64,000 nucleotides of DNA from Carboxylicivirga sp. M1479 (GTDB lineage Bacteria; Bacteroidota; Bacteroidia; Bacteroidales; Marinilabiliaceae): assembly GCF_007097485.1 (NCBI RefSeq), contig NZ_VKDE01000001.1, forward strand, positions 64,925 through 128,924, written 5' to 3'. The notes beneath the pieces were generated by a model. It searched no databases. It was not told the DNA's origin and saw nothing but the letters and a program-made list of their open reading frames with translations. The position numbers were made by a program, and so were the translations under genes. Each line of letters starts with the position of its first letter. Position 1 is the stretch's first letter. Positions 44,850 through 52,009 of the stretch are shown here, piece after piece.

Positions 44850-46001
44850 ATGAAGAAGATCTTTCCGCCTGAGATTATTGCGCAGTCAACAGAAAAGCAC
44901 TTTTATGAGCATAATCGAAAATTCACTCGGATTTATGTCTTGAGCTTACTATTAATAGTTGCCTTACTCATTAGTTTGCCATTAATCTCTCTTGAAATCA
45001 CTACGCAAAGTAGAGGCATCATTCGCACTCCTTATGAGAATAATAAAATACAAGGCTCACTATCGGGTCAAGTGGTACTCAATAATTTGCGCGAGGGCGA
45101 TAAGGTAAAGGTAGCTGATACGCTTGTTGTGTTATGTAACGACCATCTACTTGAGCAAATAAGATTGGAAAAGAAGCAATTGGTAGAAAACAATGCATTT
45201 ATTGAAGATATTGTTAAGCTTCTGAGTGGTATATATAAGCTAAATACTAAAAAATATCAGCACGAAGCAACAACGTTTCAAGCTCAAATGCAAGAGTTAG
45301 AGGTTAATAAACGTATTTTAAAGAGAGAATATGATATTGCTGAAAGTTTGTTTAGCGATAAGGTAATGCCGGAGTTGGAGTATTTACAAAAGAAAAACAA
45401 ATACGAACTTCTTTTGTCGCAACTAGATCTTACAAAACGACAAGTATACAATAGTTGGCAAGCAGAAAAAACCAGACTAGAACAAGAGAACAGGAAGTTA
45501 AAATCCAGTATTTCAAAAACACAACTGGAATGTGAGAATTATATCGTTACTGCTCCAATATCAGGAACACTTTCAGAAGTAATTGGAATTTCTGAGGGAA
45601 GTTATATTACAATTGGGCAAGTATTGGCATATATTTCACCTGATGAACAGCTTATTGCTGAATGTTATATTAACCCAAAAGATATTGGGTATTTAACGGA
45701 AGGACAAACAGTAAGAATTCAACTAGATGCGTTTAACTACAATCAATGGGGCCTGATTCAGGGAGTAGTTACAACAATTACCGACGATGTTATAATTGTA
45801 AATAATCAACCGGTTTTTAAAGTGCGATGTAGCTTACCCGTTAATTATTTAAGTCTTAAATCAGGCCATAGGGGCTATTTAAAAAAGGGAATGACCTTAA
45901 CTAGTCGTTTTGTACTTACTAACCGCACATTGTATCAACTGCTTTTTGATAAAGTAGATGATTGGATGAACCCTAAATTAGTTTCTAATGATAAAGATTA
46001 A
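44850..46001 (+). CDS. HlyD-family membrane fusion protein (peptide exporter adaptor)
   Basis: In this 383-residue protein a short cytoplasmic N-terminus precedes one membrane helix at residues ~29-48. The first half of a biotinyl-lipoyl-like hairpin (QGSLSGQVVLNNLREGDKVK) follows. A long coiled coil runs over residues ~100-225, then the second lipoyl half (IVTAPISGTLSEVIGISEGS) and a beta-barrel domain. This is the periplasmic adaptor of a type I-like peptide exporter. It overlaps the C39 ABC transporter gene by 14 bp. No TolC-like gene is in the window, so an outer-membrane partner would be encoded elsewhere. Confidence 0.93.
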   Translation: MKKIFPPEIIAQSTEKHFYEHNRKFTRIYVLSLLLIVALLISLPLISLEITTQSRGIIRTPYENNKIQGSLSGQVVLNNLREGDKVKVADTLVVLCNDHLLEQIRLEKKQLVENNAFIEDIVKLLSGIYKLNTKKYQHEATTFQAQMQELEVNKRILKREYDIAESLFSDKVMPELEYLQKKNKYELLLSQLDLTKRQVYNSWQAEKTRLEQENRKLKSSISKTQLECENYIVTAPISGTLSEVIGISEGSYITIGQVLAYISPDEQLIAECYINPKDIGYLTEGQTVRIQLDAFNYNQWGLIQGVVTTITDDVIIVNNQPVFKVRCSLPVNYLSLKSGHRGYLKKGMTLTSRFVLTNRTLYQLLFDKVDDWMNPKLVSNDKD

Positions 46002-48156
46002 GCAACACGATATTACTGATTGCGGGGCTGCTTGCCTAGCTTCCATTGCCTCTCACTATAAATTAAAATTACCAGTATCACGAATACGGCAATTAGCAGG
46101 TACCGATAAGAAAGGTACCAATGTATTAGGCCTTATTAAAGCTGCAGAGAAAATGGGTTTTACTGCTAAAGGTGTTAAAGGAGGAGTTGATGCTTTGCCA
46201 AAAATTCCTTTACCAGCAATTGCTCATGTGGTGGTGAAGGAAGTACTACAGCATTATGTTGTTATTTATAAGGTTGCTAAAGAGCAGGTTGAATACATGG
46301 ACCCTGGCGATGGGCAAATGCATAAAGTTTCAATAGTTGAATTTGAGAAGCAATGGACTGGGGTTTTGGTTTTGTTGGCGCCCAATGACGACTTTATAGC
46401 CAGAAATGAAAAGGTATCTAATTTTAGCCGCTTTGTATTTTTAATTAAACCACACAAAAGTATCCTTGTGCAAGCCTTGTTAGGGGCAATTTTGTACACG
46501 GTACTGGGATTGTCTACATCCATCTATATTCAAAAGATAACTGATTATGTGTTGGTTGATGGTAATACCAACCTGTTAAACCTATTGAGTGTAGGAATGT
46601 TGGTTATCATCGTATTTCAGTTATTTATTGGTGTAGCTAAAACAATATTGATGTTGCGCACCGGTCAAATGATTGACGCTCGATTAATACTTGGTTATTA
46701 CAAGCATTTATTACGATTGCCACAGCGTTTTTTTGATACCATGCGTGTGGGGGAGATTATTTCACGTATTAATGATGCTGTTAAAATTAGGGCATTTATT
46801 AACGATACAGCGGTTAACCTTGTCGTTAATATTTTCATTGTGTTTTTCTCCTTTGGACTGATGTTTATATATAGTTGGAAACTAGCCCTGATTATGGCAA
46901 TTATTGTTCCGTTGTATGTGCTCATTTACTGGATTACGAATCGACTCAATAAAAAGCAAGAGCGTAAGGTGATGGAACACGCTGCTGAACTAGAAAGTCA
47001 GTTGGTTGAGTCACTTAACTCGGTGCGCACCATCAAACAATTTGGATTAGAGGATTTTACGAACGTAAAGACCGAAACACGTTTTATTACACTGCTTAAG
47101 ACTGTGTATAAATCAGGCATTAACTCCATTTTTGCCGGTAATTCATCTGAGTTTTTAAGTAGGGTGTTTACCATAGTACTACTGTGGGTAGGTTCCTATT
47201 TTGTTATAGACCAAACAATAACCCCAGGTGAGCTATTGTCGTTTTATGCTATTATTGGCTACTTTACTTCTCCAGCAGCTAGCCTAATTGGTATGAATAA
47301 AACGGTGCAGAACGCACTAATTGCGGCTGACCGTTTGTTTGAGATAATGGATTTGGAGCGTGAGTCAGATGAAAACAAAATAGAACTGCGTAAAGACTTA
47401 ATTGGAGATCTAAGATTTGAAAATATTTCTTTTAGCTATGGTACTCGCGTAGACGTTTTTGAGGAGTTTAATTTGATAATCCCTAAAGGTCGGCTGACGG
47501 CTATTATTGGCGAGAGTGGATCGGGGAAAACCACGCTGGCTGCTCTCATTCAGAAGCTATACCCTCTGAATAAAGGGAGTATATATATTGGGAAGCACAA
47601 CATCAATTATTTTAACAACGAAAGTTTACGACAGCTGGTGGCCAGTGTGCCTCAAAAGTTAGACTTGTTTGCTGGTAATGTGGTAGAAAATATTGCTGTT
47701 GGAGAATTTAATCCTGATATGGAAAAGATATTAGCGGTTTGTAATCAACTAGGGATACTCAAATTCATCGAAAACCTACCCAATGGCTTTAATACCTATT
47801 TGGGCGAAAATGGGGCGAGTGTTAGTGGTGGTCAAAAGCAACGATTAGCCATAGCTCGTGCTTTATATCGTGACCCAGAGGTGCTTGTTCTCGATGAGGC
47901 AACTTCGTCCCTTGATTCGGAGTCGGAAAGTTACGTACAGCGTACACTTGATAGTTTAAAACAGCAAGGTAAAACCATTGTTGTGATTGCCCACCGTTTA
48001 AGTACTGTGATGAATGCAGATAAGATTGTGGTGCTTGAAGAAGGTAAGCTAATAGAAGAAGGTACCCACTATCATTTGTTTGAACAACAAGGCAAATATT
48101 TTAATATGTGGCAAAAGCAAATGCCTCAATTGAAAGAAGAATTAGAGGCCAAGTGA
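45988..48156 (+). CDS. Peptidase-containing ABC transporter (C39 protease, TM and ATPase domains)
   Basis: In this 722-residue bacteriocin-type exporter, residues 1-135 are a C39 cysteine protease with Gln6, catalytic Cys12 (ITDCGAACLAS), His89 (VLQHYVVIY) and Asp105 (EYMDPGDG), so it should be active. Six transmembrane helices follow at ~155-440. The ATPase has Walker A GESGSGKTT near residue 508, signature VSGGQKQR, Walker B VLVLDEATSSLD and the switch His in VVIAHRLSTV. It removes double-glycine leaders while exporting the peptide. It has at least three candidate substrates in this locus (44506, 48180 and 48620). Confidence 0.96.
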   Translation: MIKIKQHDITDCGAACLASIASHYKLKLPVSRIRQLAGTDKKGTNVLGLIKAAEKMGFTAKGVKGGVDALPKIPLPAIAHVVVKEVLQHYVVIYKVAKEQVEYMDPGDGQMHKVSIVEFEKQWTGVLVLLAPNDDFIARNEKVSNFSRFVFLIKPHKSILVQALLGAILYTVLGLSTSIYIQKITDYVLVDGNTNLLNLLSVGMLVIIVFQLFIGVAKTILMLRTGQMIDARLILGYYKHLLRLPQRFFDTMRVGEIISRINDAVKIRAFINDTAVNLVVNIFIVFFSFGLMFIYSWKLALIMAIIVPLYVLIYWITNRLNKKQERKVMEHAAELESQLVESLNSVRTIKQFGLEDFTNVKTETRFITLLKTVYKSGINSIFAGNSSEFLSRVFTIVLLWVGSYFVIDQTITPGELLSFYAIIGYFTSPAASLIGMNKTVQNALIAADRLFEIMDLERESDENKIELRKDLIGDLRFENISFSYGTRVDVFEEFNLIIPKGRLTAIIGESGSGKTTLAALIQKLYPLNKGSIYIGKHNINYFNNESLRQLVASVPQKLDLFAGNVVENIAVGEFNPDMEKILAVCNQLGILKFIENLPNGFNTYLGENGASVSGGQKQRLAIARALYRDPEVLVLDEATSSLDSESESYVQRTLDSLKQQGKTIVVIAHRLSTVMNADKIVVLEEGKLIEEGTHYHLFEQQGKYFNMWQKQMPQLKEELEAK

Positions 48157-48179
48157 AAACATTATAAAACCAGAAACTT

Positions 48180-48500
48180 ATGATTCTATTGCATACACTT
48201 GAACGACTCAAGCAGATTAATGAGCTGATTAAAACAAAATCAACAGGCAAGCCCAAGGAGTTTTCAAAAAAGATTGGCATTAGCGAAAGTCACCTCTACC
48301 GTTGTATTAACGAGATTAAGGAGATGGGAGCTCCCATTAAGTTTTGTCGTAAAAGAGACTCTTATTATTACGAGAAAACCTTTGAAATTAAAGTCAATTA
48401 CTCCATTGAATTAGTATCGGAAGAGGAGAGTAGAAAAATAAACGCAGGTTTTAACTTAAATAATAGCTCACTACTTTTTTATGAGAGTGGGGGACTTTAG
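48180..48500 (+). CDS. Second small helix-turn-helix protein with GG-like motif and 16-residue tail
   Basis: This 106-residue protein is a homologue of the 44506-44811 protein along its whole length. The HTH segment is EFSKKIGISESHLYRCINEI, with a wing to ~75. Residues 79-90 read VSEEESRKINAG, a double-glycine-type site with Ala-Gly at 89-90, and the tail is FNLNNSSLLFYESGGL. Both proteins share Arg-Lys-Ile-x-x-Gly-Phe at the junction although the tails differ. The gene lies 23 bp after the exporter gene, and its stop codon overlaps the putative bacteriocin promoter. Functional assignment is inference. Confidence 0.85.
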   Translation: MILLHTLERLKQINELIKTKSTGKPKEFSKKIGISESHLYRCINEIKEMGAPIKFCRKRDSYYYEKTFEIKVNYSIELVSEEESRKINAGFNLNNSSLLFYESGGL

Positions 48501-48521
48501 TTTTGCACATGTAACGTTACA
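48498..48521 (+). promoter_or_regulatory. Putative bacteriocin promoter -7 box with 12-bp palindromic operator
   Basis: TAGTTTTG (48498-48505) fits TAnnTTTG and shares its first three bases with the stop codon of the second HTH gene. Five bases later TGTAACGTTACA (48510-48521) is a perfect palindrome where transcription should start. The pairing suggests a repressor or activator site. The -33 box is only a T-tract near 48475. Confidence 0.55.
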
Positions 48522-48526
48522 AAATA

Positions 48527-48581
48527 CCCCGATGGACAAGCTTGCAACTTTTCTTCCAACGGGGCGCTGGCCACAGCCAGC
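48527..48581 (+). promoter_or_regulatory. Two consecutive RNA hairpins in the bacteriocin 5' leader
   Basis: Hairpin 1 pairs CCCCGATGGA (48527-48536) with TCCAACGGGG (48555-48564), with one mismatch. Hairpin 2 is GCTGGC-caca-GCCAGC (48566-48581), perfect. No T-tract follows, so they look like leader structures rather than a terminator. The start codon is 38 bp downstream. Confidence 0.55.
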
Positions 48582-48619
48582 ACAAAATTAATTATTTTAT
48601 AAACTTAAATTTTGTGAAA

Positions 48620-48790
48620 ATGAAAAATTTAAATGATTTAGGCGTTCAGGAGTTAAGCAAAAAAGACATGAAGAAAACTGATGGAGGTGGTTGGAGAGGT
48701 GCAATTGCCGGTGCATGTCTAGGAGCAATGACTGGAAACCCTGCCGGAGTTTTGATTGGTGCTATCGCCGGTGCATTTATTTTAGACTAA
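48620..48790 (+). CDS. Class IIb-like bacteriocin precursor with glycine-zipper core
   Basis: This is a 56-residue precursor. Residues 1-23 form a double-glycine leader (MKNLNDLGVQELSKKDMK, ending TDGG) and residues 24-56 a 33-residue hydrophobic core. In the core, glycine occupies positions 4, 8, 12, 16, 20, 24 and 28, an unbroken GxxxG ladder, and GAIAGA occurs twice. It has one Cys (core position 10), so no disulfide. The longer frame from 48542 would run through the hairpin leader; the ATG at 48620 gives the standard leader. It is a likely substrate of the C39 exporter. No immunity gene is recognised. Confidence 0.9.
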   Translation: MKNLNDLGVQELSKKDMKKTDGGGWRGAIAGACLGAMTGNPAGVLIGAIAGAFILD

Positions 48791-48796
48791 ATTTGG

Positions 48797-48832
48797 AAAT
48801 AGTCACTATTGACTCAATAGTGACTATTTTTA
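48797..48832 (+). terminator. Rho-independent terminator between the bacteriocin and MutS-like genes
   Basis: AAATAGTCACTATT and its exact complement flank a 5-nt loop, with a T-tract. The next gene starts 7 bp later, so it is transcribed by read-through or from a promoter I cannot see. Confidence 0.85.
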
Positions 48833-48838
48833 CTTCAT

Positions 48839-50365
48839 ATGATTTTACCAAATAACGACTTTAAATCCATAGCGGATTATTTCAAAAAGAGTAAAGAAAA
48901 TACTGATCGAACAGTTAATGATCGTACTTGTATCGATTTGGATTTTCATGATTTCTTTAATTCTGTTGATTATACCCAGTCAAAGCCTGGGCAGCAATGC
49001 CTGTACGCCCGCTTAAGAAACTTGGGTAATGGCTTGTTAGGTGTTGATTCGTCGGAACAGTTAATTCATTTTCTACAAGAAAACCATGAGGCACTAAATC
49101 GGGTAAAAAAGAACCTGAACCGTCTGAATAGTCATGATGCCTACTATATAAATTCCCTGTTTCAAGATGAACCATTGGCAAAGCCTAAGTGGCTTTGGTT
49201 AATGCCAATTTTATCATTTACGAGTTTAGCCTTGAGTGTTCTTTCTTTTTTTCAATTCATATTTTTGGTGCCTTTAATACTGTTGGTAGTAGTCAATTTA
49301 TTAATCCATTATTGGAATAAGAAGAACGTGTATGTCTATATAAACGGCATATCTCAATTGTTAGAATTAATACGATGTGCCAAATTATTGGACAAAGAAG
49401 ATCTGCCTCAGCTACCTGGTATTGGTGATGATATCAAATTATTGCAGACACTTAAGTGGCAATTTGCATTTTTTAAAATTGAATCGAAGTTTCAGAGTGA
49501 TTTTACAATGCTTTTGTGGGGAGTGTTCGAATTGATAAAAATTATAGGTTTGTTAGAGCCTTTATTATTTTACAAAACTATTGGATCGATTAGTAATAAG
49601 AGGAGTGCAATTAAACGAGTGTTTCAATATGTAGGAGAGCTTGACGTTATGGTCTCAACTATTCGCTTACGAGAAAACTTACCATTTTATTGCCTTCCTA
49701 AGATAAACGATGAAAACCAATTTGAGGGATTCGAAGTTTATCATCCTTTGATTGAAAAGTGTGTTACAAATTCATTTAGCCTTAGCAACAAGTCTATGTT
49801 ACTTACAGGATCAAATATGTCAGGTAAGACATCTTTTATTCGCATGGTTGGCTTGAACGCGATAGCAGCTTTTGCTCTTAACACTTGTTTCGCATCGAAA
49901 TTTACTTTGCCAATTTTGAGTATTTTTTCGGCCATACGCATGAGTGATGATTTGCTAAATGATAAAAGCTATTACTTTGAAGAGGTTCTGACAATCAAGC
50001 ACCTGTTAGATATGAGTAAGCAAAAGCCGTGTCTGCTATTGCTTGATGAAGTATTTAAAGGAACCAATACCATTGAACGTATTGCCATTGCTAAATCTGT
50101 ATTATCTGATTTGGCTCATAAAACAAATTTTGTACTGGCAGCTACTCACGATATTGAATTGACCGAACTGTTATCGCATCAATATGATCTATTCCATTTT
50201 TGTGAGCAAGTAAATAATAGGGATGTTGATTTTGATTATCGATTAAAAGAGGGAGCCTTAAAACAAACGAATGCAATCCGTATTCTCGAAGCGAATGCTT
50301 ATCCGGCATCAGTTGTATCTGAAGCAAGAGTCATTGCTAATAAGCTGCAGTTACAAAATAATTAA
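48839..50365 (+). CDS. Membrane-anchored MutS-like ATPase
   Basis: In this 508-residue protein, residues ~1-115 are soluble and helical. Two membrane helices lie at ~119-157. A helical lever-like region follows, then a MutS domain V ATPase: Walker A GSNMSGKT (324-331), Walker B LLLLDEVFKGTN with Asp403-Glu404, and His437 in ATHDIELTEL. It lacks the mismatch-recognition and connector domains of MutS. Such membrane MutS-like proteins occur in Bacteroidota without known function. Its place behind the bacteriocin gene suggests a link, but this is inference. Confidence 0.85.
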   Translation: MILPNNDFKSIADYFKKSKENTDRTVNDRTCIDLDFHDFFNSVDYTQSKPGQQCLYARLRNLGNGLLGVDSSEQLIHFLQENHEALNRVKKNLNRLNSHDAYYINSLFQDEPLAKPKWLWLMPILSFTSLALSVLSFFQFIFLVPLILLVVVNLLIHYWNKKNVYVYINGISQLLELIRCAKLLDKEDLPQLPGIGDDIKLLQTLKWQFAFFKIESKFQSDFTMLLWGVFELIKIIGLLEPLLFYKTIGSISNKRSAIKRVFQYVGELDVMVSTIRLRENLPFYCLPKINDENQFEGFEVYHPLIEKCVTNSFSLSNKSMLLTGSNMSGKTSFIRMVGLNAIAAFALNTCFASKFTLPILSIFSAIRMSDDLLNDKSYYFEEVLTIKHLLDMSKQKPCLLLLDEVFKGTNTIERIAIAKSVLSDLAHKTNFVLAATHDIELTELLSHQYDLFHFCEQVNNRDVDFDYRLKEGALKQTNAIRILEANAYPASVVSEARVIANKLQLQNN

Positions 50366-50370
50366 TTCAT

Positions 50371-51177
50371 CTACTTCACCTGCAAATGAATATGGTCGTC
50401 GTGCCGTACCGAATGACAGCCTTGGAAACGGATTTTTTTATTTTTCAGGCGTAAGCGTTCTTTCAAGTGCGGCTCCAAAAATACTTTGTCAACTGCAGGG
50501 TGCTGTGTGAGTGCATCCATGAGGTCTTTGGTGCCTTTTTCTGAAAAGTGTAACTCGCCGTTAATGCTGCCCAATGTTAAATATTTAGGTAGATCGTAGT
50601 AGGAGAAACCAGCTGTTTGACACGCTTTGTGTTGGTTTAGTTCTCCCTTTTTAGGACCTTCAAACACACCGTATCCGCTCACTGATTTGGAGGAATTGAC
50701 AATTTCGCCTTTGGCATTTTCATACACCAAGCTAAAGTCCACTTTTTTACCGTCGTTATGGCTCAAGTGTGGCAGTAATGGAAAACCAGGTAATAAAGGG
50801 AATCCTGCATCCAGATAACGCATAATTACCTGATCGTTACTTTCAGCAAGTTTTTTTGATACATCCAGCAGGTAGCTATTGAGTTCGCTACTCACATAAT
50901 TACGATTCATCAGTACCGTTAAGTAATTGGCAGGTTTTAAATTGTGCCTATGTTCAATGCGTTGTCGGTTAAATAGTTTAGCAACTAATGGTGTTGTAAC
51001 AAAAGTTCCAAGGCAATAGATAATTACAAAAGCAGCCAGTCCTTTTAAGGGAAAAGTGAGTTTAATACGTTTGGAAAAAACAAAGGACATGAGGTACACT
51101 ACTCCACCTATTTGCGTGAGTATGGTAAGTAAAATAAATACAAACGCATGTATGCCTATCTTTCCTGTTTGTTTCAT
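50371..51177 (-). CDS. Membrane-anchored candidate LAS-type (MepA-like) metallopeptidase
   Basis: In this 268-residue protein, two hydrophobic helices (residues ~10-34 and 45-63) are followed by a soluble domain. Zinc-ligand candidates are His140 and Asp147 in LSHNDGKKVDFSLV, and His262 and His264 in HDDHIHLQV at the C-terminus. This His-x6-Asp and DHxH pattern is that of LAS peptidases such as MepA and VanX, which cut peptidoglycan peptides. The overall similarity is otherwise low, so the call rests on the motifs. It converges with the MutS-like gene, 5 bp apart. Confidence 0.6.
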   Translation of the reverse strand: MKQTGKIGIHAFVFILLTILTQIGGVVYLMSFVFSKRIKLTFPLKGLAAFVIIYCLGTFVTTPLVAKLFNRQRIEHRHNLKPANYLTVLMNRNYVSSELNSYLLDVSKKLAESNDQVIMRYLDAGFPLLPGFPLLPHLSHNDGKKVDFSLVYENAKGEIVNSSKSVSGYGVFEGPKKGELNQHKACQTAGFSYYDLPKYLTLGSINGELHFSEKGTKDLMDALTQHPAVDKVFLEPHLKERLRLKNKKIRFQGCHSVRHDDHIHLQVK

Positions 51178-51292
51178 TTATGATGTTGTTATACCACTAT
51201 AAATCCATGAGCGCTGGTATAATGCCGATACATAATCAACGTGGCTTTAGAAATGGGATGCACTAAAGTCGCATTTTGATTAGTAAACGGTA

Positions 51293-51724
51293 TTAGCTGG
51301 TGGCAAGATAGCTTTTTAATTGTTCTTTGATAAAATAATTCCATCCGCCTTGGCAACTTTCACGGCTAAACTCGGGCACTTTTGGTTCAAAACTACCCAT
51401 CCCTTCACTAATAACGATCAGTGTTGTATAGGTCTCTTTTTCTTCAATTTTAAACGTTACAAATCCTACACCTGTATAGTCTTCGTAGCTCCAGTGATAT
51501 TTAATTAGCTTTAGCTTTTCTACCTCAATAATGCGCCATAAATGCATAAACTGACGTTCGCCTGCATCAACCATAAATTGTGTTTCAAAGCCAGGCTCAG
51601 CTTTAAAATCTGGTATGTTGTTAAAGAACCATTGGCGCATTTCATCTACCTTGGTAATTGCTTCCCAAATTCTAGCGCTTGAGCAGTTAAAAATCTGCTG
51701 GGTAATTATCGCTTCTACTTTCAT
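51293..51724 (-). CDS. SRPBCC/AHSA1-domain protein
   Basis: This 143-residue protein has the START-like helix-grip fold of the AHSA1 group. Markers are FNCSSARIWEAITKVDEMRQWFF, then GFVTFKIEEKE in the sheet and the terminal helix ESCQGGWNYFIKEQLKSYL. The family binds hydrophobic ligands; the specific role is unknown. A start at 51739 would add five residues; MKVEAII at 51724 fits the family better. The 285-bp upstream gap holds a TCCCGA palindrome and no gene. Confidence 0.82.
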   Translation of the reverse strand: MKVEAIITQQIFNCSSARIWEAITKVDEMRQWFFNNIPDFKAEPGFETQFMVDAGERQFMHLWRIIEVEKLKLIKYHWSYEDYTGVGFVTFKIEEKETYTTLIVISEGMGSFEPKVPEFSRESCQGGWNYFIKEQLKSYLATS

Positions 51725-51752
51725 ACAATTTGCCTTCATTTGAGACTACTTG

Positions 51753-51768
51753 TCCCGATTATTCGGGA
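51753..51768. repeat. TCCCGA palindrome
   Basis: TCCCGA-ttat-TCGGGA is preceded by CTTG, as at 31681. It belongs to the dispersed set at 163, 201, 31388, 31531 and 31685. Confidence 0.7.
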
Positions 51769-52009
51769 TGGAACTTACCAATATCATCCCTTTGCCTGGG
51801 TGAGAAGCTATTCTAAAGCTTCGTTTCATTAAGATGTTTCTCACAAAATAAGACATTATCTTTTTATTTGCGATTGAACTATGAGATATGACATTTGCAA
51901 AGTCATCCTTAAATAGTTACACAATACTAGGGAGTTATATGTTTTAAACATGAAATTTTTAAAAAAGTGTATATTTGGCTTCTGAGTGGAAAATCCAATA
52001 AATCAGTTT

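Noticed and set aside
48542-48790. 82-residue version of the bacteriocin precursor from an upstream in-frame start
   Set aside because: The extra 26 residues come from the hairpin leader and do not look like a leader peptide; the ATG at 48620 gives a standard double-glycine precursor.
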